Positions 41,645 through 50,412 of a stretch of 64,000 bases of DNA are shown piece after piece (positions within the stretch are counted from its first letter, which is position 1; every line of letters begins with the position of its first letter). A program made the position numbers and the translations under genes. The notes under the pieces are model-generated. The model was not told the DNA's origin. It searched no databases and saw nothing but the letters and a program-made list of their open reading frames with translations. This DNA is from UBA4644 sp964541085 (GTDB taxonomy: Bacteria; Bacillota; Clostridia; Oscillospirales; Butyricicoccaceae). The stretch covers positions 1 through 64,000 of the forward strand of contig CAZIPA010000007.1 in NCBI GenBank assembly GCA_964541085.1, written 5' to 3'.

Positions 41645-42448
41645 ATGAAGGTTTTTATCAGCGCAGATATCGAAGGCACGGCCCTCACCACCATCTGGGA
41701 TGAATGCTATCCCCAGACCAAGCCCGCCTCTTCCGCACTGGCGGGACGGCAGATGACGCTGGAGGTGGCGGCGGCCTGTGAAGGTGCCATTGCTGCCGGA
41801 GCCACGGAAATTTTTGTGAAAGATGCCCATTCCAGGGGCACCAATCTGGATCCCAATCTGCTGCCCGGCTGTGTGCGCATCATCCGGGGCAACTCCGGTT
41901 CCCCCTGGAGCATGGTCTATGGCATTGACGAAAGCTTTGACGCCGCCATGTTTGTGGGCTATCATTCCGCGGCGGGACGGTGCGGCAATCCCCTGTCCCA
42001 CACGGAGACCACCTCCACGGTGTGGGTGAAGCTCAACGGGGTCAAATGCTCGGAGTTCCGGCTGTACAGCTGGGCCTGTGCGCTGGCAAAGGTGCCGACG
42101 GTATTTCTGGCGGGCGATCAGATGCTCATTGACGATTCCCGGGACATTCATCCCAGGCTGCGCAGCGTTGCGGTGAAGGACGGCATGGGCGGCGCTACCG
42201 TCAGTCTTCAGCCCCAGAGCGCCTGTAACCGCATCCGTGCGGAGGCAGAAAAGGCCCTGCGTCAGCCCCTTTCCGACGCTCTCTGCACTCTGCCGGAGGA
42301 TTTCACGCTGGAGATTTGCTACAAGGAGGTCAAACAGGCCGTCACCATGTCCCATTTCCCCGGCTTTACGCAGGTGGACGACAACACCATCCGGATGCAC
42401 ACGAAGGATTATTGGGAAGTGCTCCGGGCCGTGATGTTTGTGCTGTAA
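41645..42448 (+). CDS. dppA: D-aminopeptidase, M55 family (DppA-like)
   Basis: This 267-residue zinc peptidase has the M55 SxDxEG motif at its start (ISADIEG, with D8 and E10). Further metal and active-site segments are VKDAHSRG, AMFVGYHSAAG and HTETTSTVWVKLNG. DppA of Bacillus releases N-terminal D-amino acids such as D-Ala from peptides, and it forms a decameric ring. Here it follows an export ABC pair rather than a dpp import operon, although a peptide importer lies 4 kb upstream. AAAGGAG lies 7 bases before the start. It would fit salvage of D-amino acids from peptidoglycan fragments. Confidence 0.92.
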   Translation: MKVFISADIEGTALTTIWDECYPQTKPASSALAGRQMTLEVAAACEGAIAAGATEIFVKDAHSRGTNLDPNLLPGCVRIIRGNSGSPWSMVYGIDESFDAAMFVGYHSAAGRCGNPLSHTETTSTVWVKLNGVKCSEFRLYSWACALAKVPTVFLAGDQMLIDDSRDIHPRLRSVAVKDGMGGATVSLQPQSACNRIRAEAEKALRQPLSDALCTLPEDFTLEICYKEVKQAVTMSHFPGFTQVDDNTIRMHTKDYWEVLRAVMFVL

Positions 42449-42464
42449 GCCCTGCAAAAAGAAA

Positions 42465-42493
42465 AGCCCCTCGCTGCTTGACAGCGGGGGGCT
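42465..42493 (+). terminator. Possible terminator after the D-aminopeptidase gene
   Basis: AGCCCCTCGCTG (42465-42476) pairs with CAGCGGGGGGCT (42482-42493), with a short loop. The following sequence is AT-rich (GATATATTA) rather than T-only, so termination may be partial. Confidence 0.6.
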
Positions 42494-42620
42494 GATATAT
42501 TATGAGGATAAAGAGGGCGCTGCCGATAAAGCGGCTGACACGCTATGTCAGTTTAATAAGCGAGATCTGCTGACCGTTCGAGGGCCGATTCGAGCGGTCA
42601 GTACGCTTTTATGGAAAATA

Positions 42621-43202
42621 TTACTCCGCCTTATTCAGCCGCCGGTGCAGCCATTTTTCCAGCCGTTCCCGGGGGAAGAAATGGTTGATGAGCAGCGCCG
42701 CCACCACGCCGATGCCGGTATCAAAAATGCGGTTGAGGGCATAGCTGACATAGGTTTCCACCGGGGTGTTGAACAGCAGGATGCACAGCACCACGCCGCC
42801 GGGCTGTACGCCGCCCACCCAGAAACGCTGGCACAGCAGAATCAGCAGCACCGTGCCGATAGCCGCCAGCGGCACCAGCAGCAGAGAATGCTCTCCGCCG
42901 GGGTAAAAAATCAGATGGATGCGATACATGAGCATCCCGATCACGCCGCCGATGATGGTGCCAAAGAGACGGTTTCCGCCGTTGAGCTTGGAATCGGCCA
43001 TATCATAGCCCAGTCCGAAAATCGCGCCGATGCAGGCAAAGGCGGGGCTACGGTCGAAGAAATAATACACCAGCGCGCACAGACCCACCGCCAGTGCGGT
43101 CTTGACGGTGCGCATTCCCACATGAATGGGATGATGGGGATGGCTGGGATGACTGGGATGGTGCGGGGTGGTGGCTGCCGAGGCAGGCTGCTTCTGCTCC
43201 AT
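42621..43202 (-). CDS. ArAE/FUSC-like membrane protein with His-rich start
   Basis: This 193-residue membrane protein has about five or six helices from residue 30 onward. The pattern (MRTVKTALAVGLCALVYYFF, GNRLFGTIIGGVIGMLMYRI, RIFDTGIGVVAALLINHFF) is that of the aromatic acid exporter family N-terminal domain (ArAE/DUF939). The N-terminus is unusual: PHHPSHPSHPHHPIH, eight histidines within 16 residues, which might bind metal. The start was chosen for GGGAGAGAG upstream; a longer frame of 77 codons crosses a low-complexity region without a ribosome site. Substrate unknown. Confidence 0.8.
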   Translation of the reverse strand: MEQKQPASAATTPHHPSHPSHPHHPIHVGMRTVKTALAVGLCALVYYFFDRSPAFACIGAIFGLGYDMADSKLNGGNRLFGTIIGGVIGMLMYRIHLIFYPGGEHSLLLVPLAAIGTVLLILLCQRFWVGGVQPGGVVLCILLFNTPVETYVSYALNRIFDTGIGVVAALLINHFFPRERLEKWLHRRLNKAE

Positions 43203-43441
43203 AATCTCTCTCCCGACGGCAGTTTGTGCCGTCTCTTTCTCTTTTTCTCTTTTTACGGCGGCAAATTGCGCCGTTTTCTGTATTATACCACGGAACCATA
43301 GCCGGAGGGAAGAACAGATATTCAGAATTTTAACAAAATACCAGCGCCTCTTTTGGTGGGATTGACCGTCCCGGGGAAAAGCCCGCCCCCGGCCCGCTCC
43401 GCCGAAGTTTGCGTCCGCCGGATATTTTTTCAAAAAACCTC
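43203..43441. other. Intergenic stretch upstream of tRNA-Trp
   Basis: A minus-strand TATAAT lies near 43285 without a clear -35. A few short palindromes (GACGGC/GCCGTC at the 43200 end) are visible. No gene is supported. Confidence 0.5.
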
Positions 43442-43470
43442 TTTACAAACGGAGAAAAACAGGGTATAAT
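43442..43470 (+). promoter_or_regulatory. Promoter of tRNA-Trp
   Basis: TTTACA (43442-43447) and TATAAT (43465-43470) have a 17-base spacer, 18 bases before the mature tRNA. Confidence 0.8.
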
Positions 43471-43488
43471 AACAAAGCGTTCATAAAT

Positions 43489-43564
43489 AGGGGTATAGCT
43501 CAGCTGGTAGAGCAGCGGTCTCCAAAACCGCGTGCCGAGGGTTCGAATCCTTCTGCCCCTGCCA
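43489..43564 (+). tRNA. tRNA-Trp (anticodon CCA)
   Basis: The cloverleaf is complete. The acceptor arm AGGGGTA pairs with TGCCCCT. The D-arm contains AGCTGGTAGAGC, the anticodon stem is GCGGT/ACCGC with loop CTCCAAA (anticodon CCA), and the T-arm carries GGTTCGAATCC. The 3' CCA is encoded at 43562-43564. It is a single gene with its own promoter and terminator. Confidence 0.98.
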
Positions 43565-43566
43565 GG

Positions 43567-43598
43567 AAAAAAGCACTGACATTCGTCAGTGCTTTTTT
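43567..43598 (+). terminator. Terminator of tRNA-Trp
   Basis: AAAAAAGCACTGAC pairs with GTCAGTGCTTTTTT around a 4-base loop. Confidence 0.95.
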
Positions 43599-43602
43599 CA
43601 AC

Positions 43603-43749
43603 GAAATTTGCCCTGGCGGGCAAGCGAAATCCCGCCCAGGCGGGGTGAAATCGCTGTGCGGTGAAATATTCGCTGACGCGAATGTGGGCAAATTTCACTT
43701 CACTTTCTGCGCCAGCAGAAAACTTCACGCTCCGCAAAGCGGAGCACTT
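43603..43749. repeat. Array of hairpin units with TGAAAT/TTCAC linkers
   Basis: Units such as CCCGCCcaGGCGGG, TTCGCtgaCGCGAA, TTCTGCgccaGCAGAA and GCTCCGCaaaGCGGAGC are separated by (G)TGAAAT on one side of the centre and (A)CTTCAC on the other. The linkers are constant and the palindromes differ. Noncoding. Confidence 0.7.
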
Positions 43750-43750
43750 C

Positions 43751-43785
43751 ACATCCGAAGGATACCGGTATTTTCCTTCGGATGT
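43751..43785. other. Hairpin beyond the orr gene
   Basis: ACATCCGAAGGA (43751-43762) pairs with TCCTTCGGATGT (43774-43785). T residues follow on the + strand, not on the minus strand, so its role as terminator of the ornithine operon is doubtful. Confidence 0.5.
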
Positions 43786-43791
43786 TTTATT

Positions 43792-44853
43792 TTACACGCA
43801 CACCTTTTCCACATAGGGGCTGGTGAAGGCACGCAGCGCCGCCGAATAGTCCAGCCGGAAGCGCACCGCATCGCCCACCTTAACCGGGCAGTCGGTGACA
43901 TCCAGCAGCAGATGATCCGAGGACGCGCCGAAAAGCCGCATCTCCGGGACGCAGGGTGTCAGGCCGCTCCAGTCCACATCCTGCTGACCGATGGCGGCAA
44001 TGGCCCGCAGCCGGTCGCCCTGATCTTCATAGTCCACCGTCTGGCCAAAGGCGTTGACCCCCAGCCTGCCGATGGGATAGGTGGGCTTGCGCCGCACCTC
44101 TACGATTTCACATTCCAGCGTCAGCACATCCTGATGGAGCTCCGGCAGGTCCTGCCCGTAGGCCGTCTCCCGTCCCAGCAGCAGACTTTCGCCCAGCCGC
44201 AGATTGTTAAAGCCGGCAAAATCGGCCTTTCCCAGCAGATACAGCGAGCTGGAATTGCCGCAGGAGATCAGCTCCAGCTGCCGTCCCAGCGCTTCCTCCA
44301 CCAGCGTCACCAGCGCGCGGAAGTCCGTCAGCGTCTGCTGGGTGGGAATCACCGAGCCATAGCAGGTGACATTGAAGGCCAGACCCAGCAGCTCCAGCCC
44401 CGGCGCGTTCTCCGCCTGTCTGGCCAGCGCCAGCAGCTCCTCCCGGTTGCGGAAGAAAACACCCTCCCGCAGGTCGCCCATGTCCACCATCAGCACCACG
44501 CCGTGGCGCTTTCCCGCCTTTTGCGCAGCAGCGTCCAGGGCCGAAAGGGCAGCGCTCTCCGAGCAGAAGCTGATGTCCGCAGCCTGCACCACCCGCTCCG
44601 CCTGCGACAGCATGGGCAGGCGCAGCAGAATCTTTTTCTTTTGGGAAAAGGCCAGCTTTTCCAGATTTTCCACCCGGGAATCGGCCAGATAGGGATTGGG
44701 CAGCGGCTCCAGCGTTTCTGCCATTTCCGGCAGGGCACAGAACACCTTGGTGACAAAGGCCAGCCTGTCCAGCCCGTTTTCCGCAGCCTTTTCGCACAGG
44801 CGCTGTCCGTTTTCCCGCAGCTTCTGTTTGTCAATTATCAATCGGGGAAACAT
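43792..44853 (-). CDS. orr: Ornithine racemase (alanine racemase-fold, PLP-dependent)
   Basis: This 353-residue enzyme converts L-ornithine to D-ornithine, the substrate of OraSE. It has the fold-type III barrel with the PLP lysine in FVTKVF (K36), the central GVVLMVDMGDLREGVF strand and the FNVTCYGSVIPTQQTL segment typical of the Orr subgroup. A C-terminal beta domain follows. It starts immediately after the stop codon of the reactivase gene (TAAATG), so the two are translationally coupled. The substrate is taken from the gene neighbourhood and subgroup likeness; an alanine racemase role is less likely. Confidence 0.92.
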   Translation of the reverse strand: MFPRLIIDKQKLRENGQRLCEKAAENGLDRLAFVTKVFCALPEMAETLEPLPNPYLADSRVENLEKLAFSQKKKILLRLPMLSQAERVVQAADISFCSESAALSALDAAAQKAGKRHGVVLMVDMGDLREGVFFRNREELLALARQAENAPGLELLGLAFNVTCYGSVIPTQQTLTDFRALVTLVEEALGRQLELISCGNSSSLYLLGKADFAGFNNLRLGESLLLGRETAYGQDLPELHQDVLTLECEIVEVRRKPTYPIGRLGVNAFGQTVDYEDQGDRLRAIAAIGQQDVDWSGLTPCVPEMRLFGASSDHLLLDVTDCPVKVGDAVRFRLDYSAALRAFTSPYVEKVCV

Positions 44854-46218
44854 TTATTCCACCTCCAGATCCTGCTTCAGCAGGGCGATGGCCGCCTCCT
44901 TATGATAGCGGGACAGCACACCCAGAGAGGCCATATAATAGTTTTTATCCTCCAGCAGCCGGAGATTCTGCGCCTTGGGGAACAGCAGCTTGCCGCTGTC
45001 GTTCAGATGGCACAGCCGCTCCATGATCCCCTTCCGTCCCGGCAGACGGGTCAGCGCGCCGCCGGTGGCCACCAGATATTTCACGCCGGTGAGGTCCTTG
45101 CCCTCGGCAAAGGTCTGCCGTCCGTTGGAGCCATAGGTGTAGCGATACCGTCCGCAGTGCCGCTCCAGCGCATCCGATGCCGCGTGCCAGGCCAGCGCCT
45201 CGGTGAGCTTAAACTGCTCCGGCGTGTCGGGGATGGCCTTGTAATGTTCAAAAATTGGTGCGGGGTCCTGTCCGATCTCCTTTTCCAGCTGGTACATTCC
45301 GATCTGCCGGGCCATGGAGCGGGCATTGACAAACACGCCCAGATCGCCCTCCACCGTGCGCTTGGCCGTGGGCTCGGGAGACAGCTGAATGGAGGCGATT
45401 TCCTCGCTGCCCTCGGTGACGGAATGAATGTCCGTGGTGGCACCGCCCACATCCAGCACCACCAGATCGCCGATCTGTTCATACAGCAGCTTGGCGCATT
45501 CCATCACCGCGCCGGGAGTGGGGATGATGGAGCCGTTGACCATGGTGCGCACCCGCTCCATGCCCGGGGCGTGGATGATATGCTTTTCAAACACATCGTG
45601 GATGACCCGCCGGGCGGGCTCGATGTTCAGATCGTCCAGCCGGGGATAAACATTGTCCACCACATAAAGCTCCGCCGGGCCGTCGGCGAACAGCTTTTGC
45701 ACCCGTGCCTGATTCTGAATATTTCCGGCATAGATCACCGGCACCTTCAGGCCCAGCTCCCGGATGAGGCGGGCATTTTCCAGAGCGGTATGCCGCTCAC
45801 CGTAATCCGTGCCGCCGGCGATGAGGATCAGATTGGGGTTGATGTCCCGCAGATCCTCCAGATCCTCCTCCTGCAAAACACCGGCGGTGACCTGATGCAG
45901 GTTGGCTCCCGCGCCCAGCGCCGCCTCCCGGGCAGCCCGGACGGTCATATCATATACCAGTCCGTGGACGGTCATCCGCAGTCCGCCCGCCGCCGAAGAG
46001 GTGGCCAGCATGGCTTCATATTGCAGATCTTCCCAGCCCTGACGGCGGCAGAGATCGTCCATGGCCCCCTGAAGGCCCACGCACACATCCCCCTGCAGCA
46101 CAGAGGTGGGCGCCTGTCCCTGCCCCAGAAACTGCGGCTGCGCCTCGTCCAGCCGGTGAAAGGCGTTGACGACCGTGGTGGTAGAGCCGATCTCGGCCAC
46201 CAGAACATCCACTTTCAT
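44854..46218 (-). CDS. GlmL/MutL-family aminomutase reactivation protein
   Basis: This 454-residue ATPase belongs to the actin-like GlmL/MutL family. It has an N-terminal phosphate-binding loop VAEIGSTTTVVNAF (D/E-x-GSTTT), a LVVLDVGGATTDIHSV second loop and a VATGGALTRLPG motif near the C-terminus. In glutamate mutase clusters this protein is thought to act as a chaperone that repairs the B12 enzyme. Here the context is ornithine aminomutase, as in the Clostridium sticklandii cluster. It lies 138 bases after oraE, with a hairpin between them, and directly before orr. Confidence 0.92.
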   Translation of the reverse strand: MKVDVLVAEIGSTTTVVNAFHRLDEAQPQFLGQGQAPTSVLQGDVCVGLQGAMDDLCRRQGWEDLQYEAMLATSSAAGGLRMTVHGLVYDMTVRAAREAALGAGANLHQVTAGVLQEEDLEDLRDINPNLILIAGGTDYGERHTALENARLIRELGLKVPVIYAGNIQNQARVQKLFADGPAELYVVDNVYPRLDDLNIEPARRVIHDVFEKHIIHAPGMERVRTMVNGSIIPTPGAVMECAKLLYEQIGDLVVLDVGGATTDIHSVTEGSEEIASIQLSPEPTAKRTVEGDLGVFVNARSMARQIGMYQLEKEIGQDPAPIFEHYKAIPDTPEQFKLTEALAWHAASDALERHCGRYRYTYGSNGRQTFAEGKDLTGVKYLVATGGALTRLPGRKGIMERLCHLNDSGKLLFPKAQNLRLLEDKNYYMASLGVLSRYHKEAAIALLKQDLEVE

Positions 46219-46250
46219 GGTGATTTTCCTCCTTTGGGTTTCGTTTTGTA

Positions 46251-46283
46251 AAATCCCCCGCCGAAGCTTCCCGGCGGGGGATT
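46251..46283 (-). other. Intercistronic hairpin between oraE and the reactivase gene
   Basis: AATCCCCCGCC pairs with GGCGGGGGATT and on the minus strand is followed by TTACAAAA, a poor U-tract. It may be a partial terminator that lowers expression of the last two genes. Confidence 0.65.
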
Positions 46284-46356
46284 CTGTCAGAGATTCATGG
46301 GAAAACGGATGCCGGGGCGGCAGCGTCCCTGCCCTGTTCCCGCATCCGGACTCCCG

Positions 46357-48603
46357 TTACCGGGGCCACTTTCCGGCAGCCTCCAGCTCCCGGCGGCGCT
46401 CCACCAGGAAGGTGGCGTCGTGAATGCCCTTGGTGCCCCGTCCGAAGCCGGCGTCCGCACCCATCTGCACGGCGATTTCCGGGGTGATCTGGGTTCCGCC
46501 CACCAGGAACATCAGCCGGTCACGGACACCCATCTCCCGGGCCAGCCGGTCGATGTTGGCAATATTCTTATAATGGATATCATCATGGCTGATGATGGTG
46601 GAAGCCAGAATGGCATCGGCATCCAGCTCGATGGCCGCGTTCACCAGCTTTTCCACCGGCACGGAGGTGCCCAGATAATGCACCTTGATGCCGTATTTTT
46701 CAATGCCGCCATGCTTGATGTCGATGATCTCCCGCAGACCCACGGAGTGCTCGTCGTTGCCCACGGTTCCGCAGACCACCGTCATGGGCTTGCGCTCGAT
46801 GTCGGCACGGATCTCGTCGTCGGTGAGCACATGAGGCTCCTCGGGAATCACCAGCTGATCCACATCCAGGTCAAAGTTTACCCGGCCCTTGATCTCCACA
46901 CGGGTGCCCTCGGCCTCCTGCATGATCTCACGGCTGATGACCTCCACTTCCTGCAGGCCCATGCGGCGGCCCGTTTCAATGGCGGCAGCCTCGGCAATGC
47001 GCCGGGAGGTGGGGAAGAACAGATTGACCATCACGATGCCGTCAGCCAGCCACTCCATCTCGGGCTTGAGGGTCTTGCAGCCCCGGCCACGGTATTTGGC
47101 GGTTTCGGCCATACGGACATTCACATTGTCCTCTTCGTCCAGCTCGTCGATATAGACGATCTTGTCGGGATTTTCAAAGGTGCAGCCGCCGATGAGCTTT
47201 GCGGGGTCGTTGACAGCGCTTTCGTCATACTGGGCCACATTGTTATAGCCATAGTGGGCGGTGACCGGAGCCATATAGTCCGGAGCCCGCTCAAACACGG
47301 TGCCAGCGCCTACGCCGCCGGCCATTTCACGGAAGATACCGTCGCCGTTGCGCTCGGGATAAATGCCGGAGTCTACGAAGAAGCCCTGCTCCACGGCGTT
47401 GAAATAGCCGCCGACAGCCAGAATTTCCTCAAAGAACAGCACGGCCCGCTCCTTCAGCTCCCGGGCATTCTGGCGCAGGGGGCCGTCCTTTTTCAGCTCC
47501 ACCATTTCCATCAGGCCGTCCATGCCCAGCAGCGTCTGCTTGGCGGTGTCGCAGGCCTCGATGTTATAGATGTGCCAGGGCACATTGCGGCCCTCGTCGG
47601 GGGTAATGGTGGACTGAATATCGGCGGAGGTCAGCTTGGAGATCAGCATATTCAGCACATGGGTCACGGTGGCGTCACGGGTGGAGGATTCCACATATTT
47701 GGTGTTCATCTGGGCACGCATCCGATATTCCGTGAACAGGTCACGCAGGGCCACGGCATAGGGCAGGTCCATATACACGCAGGGGGCGGGCGTCGCCGTG
47801 GGGGGCACGGTGGACAGGCAGATCTGCTTTTTGTCGATGCCCACGCTGGCGGAGAAGGCGGCGTTGATGGCGTGCTGCACCATCAGCTCGGGCATGACCT
47901 TCCAGGCCTCCCGGGCGGTGGCGTTGGCATTGTGAGCGCCGTCGATCTGGGCCATATCCGCCCAGGCGATGATCTTTTTGGATTCACAGGCATCCACAAA
48001 GGAGCGCACCATGTTGACATTGCGGTAAATCACATTGTACTGGGGATCCTGATGGCAGCCGTTGACGCCCTCCTCGGCAAACATGACGGCCACATCGGGG
48101 CCCGCCACGCCGGACACATAGGAGTGATAGTTGATGGGGCGGCCCACCTCGTCCTCAATCATGTCCAGCGCCTTCCGCTGGGCACGAACCTGCTTGCGGG
48201 TGATGGGCACACCGCCGCTGCCCTGGGGCGTACCCTCGATCAGTCCGTCAAAGTGAGACTGACCGGCGGTGCGGATGACCATGATATGATCCGCGCCGTG
48301 ATGGGCAGCCATGCGCATCCGTCGGATATCGTCCTCAAAACGGCCGGAGGCGATTTCCGTGGTGATGGTGGGCATGGGCTGGGGGTCGATGTTGTCAAAA
48401 TAATGGGCGGTCATCAGGCCCACGCTGTCTCCCTCCATGTTGGCGGAGATGTCGTGATACTGGAAGGGGCCCTGCTTCAGCTGCTCCGCGGGAGCGGGCT
48501 TGCGCCAGACCCAGCCGCGGCGGCGGGGATGATAATGCTCCAGATCCTGCAATACGGCTTCCACATCAATGCGCTCGTCATGATTCAGCTTATACTCAGA
48601 CAT
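46357..48603 (-). CDS. oraE: D-ornithine 4,5-aminomutase, large (B12/PLP) subunit
   Basis: This 748-residue catalytic subunit moves the terminal amino group of D-ornithine to give 2,4-diaminopentanoate, using adenosylcobalamin and PLP. Near the C-terminus is the B12-binding DEHSVG (D-x-H-x-x-G, H619 as cobalt ligand) followed by K630 in IDIKHGG. In the C. sticklandii enzyme the equivalent residues are H618 and the PLP-binding K629. The N-terminal TIM-barrel part includes HYFDNIDPQPMPTI and HHGADHIMVIRTAG. It forms a complex with OraS, encoded 15 bases upstream. The length matches the family closely. Confidence 0.98.
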   Translation of the reverse strand: MSEYKLNHDERIDVEAVLQDLEHYHPRRRGWVWRKPAPAEQLKQGPFQYHDISANMEGDSVGLMTAHYFDNIDPQPMPTITTEIASGRFEDDIRRMRMAAHHGADHIMVIRTAGQSHFDGLIEGTPQGSGGVPITRKQVRAQRKALDMIEDEVGRPINYHSYVSGVAGPDVAVMFAEEGVNGCHQDPQYNVIYRNVNMVRSFVDACESKKIIAWADMAQIDGAHNANATAREAWKVMPELMVQHAINAAFSASVGIDKKQICLSTVPPTATPAPCVYMDLPYAVALRDLFTEYRMRAQMNTKYVESSTRDATVTHVLNMLISKLTSADIQSTITPDEGRNVPWHIYNIEACDTAKQTLLGMDGLMEMVELKKDGPLRQNARELKERAVLFFEEILAVGGYFNAVEQGFFVDSGIYPERNGDGIFREMAGGVGAGTVFERAPDYMAPVTAHYGYNNVAQYDESAVNDPAKLIGGCTFENPDKIVYIDELDEEDNVNVRMAETAKYRGRGCKTLKPEMEWLADGIVMVNLFFPTSRRIAEAAAIETGRRMGLQEVEVISREIMQEAEGTRVEIKGRVNFDLDVDQLVIPEEPHVLTDDEIRADIERKPMTVVCGTVGNDEHSVGLREIIDIKHGGIEKYGIKVHYLGTSVPVEKLVNAAIELDADAILASTIISHDDIHYKNIANIDRLAREMGVRDRLMFLVGGTQITPEIAVQMGADAGFGRGTKGIHDATFLVERRRELEAAGKWPR

Positions 48604-48618
48604 ATCCTTTCCCCTCCC

Positions 48619-48969
48619 TTAAAACAGTTTTTCGGCCTGCTCCCACAGCTCGCCGCAGGACAGGGCAACACCGGCATCCCGAATGGACATTCCGGTGGAT
48701 TTGGACAGGCGGTAGACCACATTGCCCACGCCGTGAGAGATCAGGTTGTGGGCGATGGCCTGCTCCACCATGGGCTTGGCTTCCAGAGAGGAAAAGCCCA
48801 TGCGCAGCAGCACAGACCGCTCAATGGCGGGGCTGGTATTTTGATAGCCCAGCTCCAGCAGGGGATCCACCACCTGCTGGGCCAGCTGCCAGAAATAAGT
48901 CTTCAGCTCTTCGTCGCTCATCTCACGAAGATGGGCACGGCGGCTTTCAAAGTCGTCTTGTCTTTTCAT
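48619..48969 (-). CDS. oraS: D-ornithine 4,5-aminomutase, small subunit
   Basis: This 116-residue protein is the small subunit of the aminomutase. It shows the family sequence RRAHLREMSDEELKTYFWQL, ERSVLLRMGFSSLEA and NVVYRLSKSTGMSIRDAG. It lies 15 bases before oraE, and the pair are always found together. It helps to hold the substrate and B12 domain; it has no catalytic residues of its own. The length is close to that of the known clostridial subunit. Confidence 0.97.
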   Translation of the reverse strand: MKRQDDFESRRAHLREMSDEELKTYFWQLAQQVVDPLLELGYQNTSPAIERSVLLRMGFSSLEAKPMVEQAIAHNLISHGVGNVVYRLSKSTGMSIRDAGVALSCGELWEQAEKLF

Positions 48970-49002
48970 ACGATCACCTTTTTATCATTTTTTCGGCGGG
49001 GC

Positions 49003-50412
49003 TTAAAAGCCCAGCTCCTCCAGCGTCCTGCGGACAAATTCCTCACTGCCCCGGGTCTCTTCCATGAGATAGGCGACTTCGGCATCGCTGAGGGGACGGC
49101 CCTTGGCAGCGGCGGCCTGATGCTTGATGAGAGAGCGGCGCAGCCGGTTCAGATCCATATCCCGTGCCTTCAGCAGAGAGGGATGGGCGGGGAAGATGAT
49201 GTTCTGTCCGGGGATTTCCTCTGCGGGATCACCGAACTTCAGCTCGATGCCGTTTTTCCGGGCAAAGGCCAGCTGGGGCTGGATATGCTTGCCGGCGCCG
49301 GTATATTCCGTCTCCTGGGCCACGATGATCTGATCCTGATCCAGCTCCTGCGCCAGAGAGAAGGCAGCGGCCAGACTGGTGTTGCCGGCGGGGCCCTTTT
49401 CCATGCCCTCCAGCGTTGCCAGCGCCTCGGTGATATACATGACCTCGCCCTGCTTGACGGTGACATAGCGATCCATATAGCGCAGGGGGCGGGCGGCGGA
49501 ACGGGGCACATCGCTGTGGTCGGGATCAGTGGCATAGGGCACACCGAAGCCGGTGTGGGCGGTGGTGAAGGATTTGCGGTTGAACTGGTTGTCAGAGGCC
49601 ATGGACAGTCCGGTGAGATCCACGGAGGCCGCTACCACCTGTGCGGGGCAGCCGGCCTTGCGCAGACCGCGGGCCGTACCGGTGAGGTTGCCGCCGCCGG
49701 CGTTGGCGCACACCACCACATCGGGGTGCCTGCCATAGCGCTCCACAAACTGGTGTCCCAGCTCCCAGCCCAGCGTCTCCACGCCGGAAACGCCAAAGGC
49801 AGAATAGAGAGAGGCATTGAAATAGCCGGTATCCTCCAGCATCAGCAGCGTCTCATAGAACAGCTCGGGGCCCACGGTGAGCTGGAGCACTTCCGCGCCC
49901 AGCGCCTCGCACTTGCGGGCCTTTTCCACGATTTCCGGCTGGCCCATGCCCTTGGAGTCGTAGCACTCCTGCACGATGATGCACTTCAGTCCCTGCATGG
50001 CGGCCTGAGAGGCCACGGCAGCGCCATAGTTGCCGGAGGTGGCGGCCACAACGCCCTTGTAGCCCATCTTTTTGGCGTGATAGACAGAGGCGGCAGCCCG
50101 GCGCTCCTTAAAGGAACCGGCGGGGTTGGAGGCTTCGTCCTTCACAAAGATTCGCGCACCCTTGCCCGGGGCGGCACATTTGCGGGCCAGCGCAGTGAGA
50201 TTGTGCAGCTCGAACACGGGGGTGTTGCCCACATTATAGGTGCGCTGGATGTGGATATGATCCTCCAGCGTATAGCCGGTGTCGGCCATCATGGCCTCAT
50301 AATCAAAGGCGATGCCCTCCCGCTCATATTTGCTGTAATCCACGCCGATGGCGTCACGGATGATTTCGCTCTTGCGGCCGGTTACGGCCTGATAGCTTCT
50401 GTCCTTGCTCAT
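49003..50412 (-). CDS. ortB: 2-amino-4-ketopentanoate thiolase, beta (PLP) subunit
   Basis: This 469-residue PLP enzyme cleaves 2-amino-4-oxopentanoate with CoA to alanine and acetyl-CoA together with OrtA. It has the threonine synthase-like fold, with the PLP lysine K102 in NPAGSFKERRA, the ATSGNYGAAVASQAA loop and ANAGGGNLTGTARGL. The start overlaps the end of ortA by 4 bases (ATGA). It closes the catabolic route from ornithine, with oraS 33 bases downstream. Confidence 0.96.
   Translation of the reverse strand: MSKDRSYQAVTGRKSEIIRDAIGVDYSKYEREGIAFDYEAMMADTGYTLEDHIHIQRTYNVGNTPVFELHNLTALARKCAAPGKGARIFVKDEASNPAGSFKERRAAASVYHAKKMGYKGVVAATSGNYGAAVASQAAMQGLKCIIVQECYDSKGMGQPEIVEKARKCEALGAEVLQLTVGPELFYETLLMLEDTGYFNASLYSAFGVSGVETLGWELGHQFVERYGRHPDVVVCANAGGGNLTGTARGLRKAGCPAQVVAASVDLTGLSMASDNQFNRKSFTTAHTGFGVPYATDPDHSDVPRSAARPLRYMDRYVTVKQGEVMYITEALATLEGMEKGPAGNTSLAAAFSLAQELDQDQIIVAQETEYTGAGKHIQPQLAFARKNGIELKFGDPAEEIPGQNIIFPAHPSLLKARDMDLNRLRRSLIKHQAAAAKGRPLSDAEVAYLMEETRGSEEFVRRTLEELGF

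Noticed and set aside
43603..43749. Possible CRISPR array or tRNA-like region behind tRNA-Trp.
   Set aside because: Same reasoning as for the other hairpin array; none of the hairpins forms a cloverleaf.
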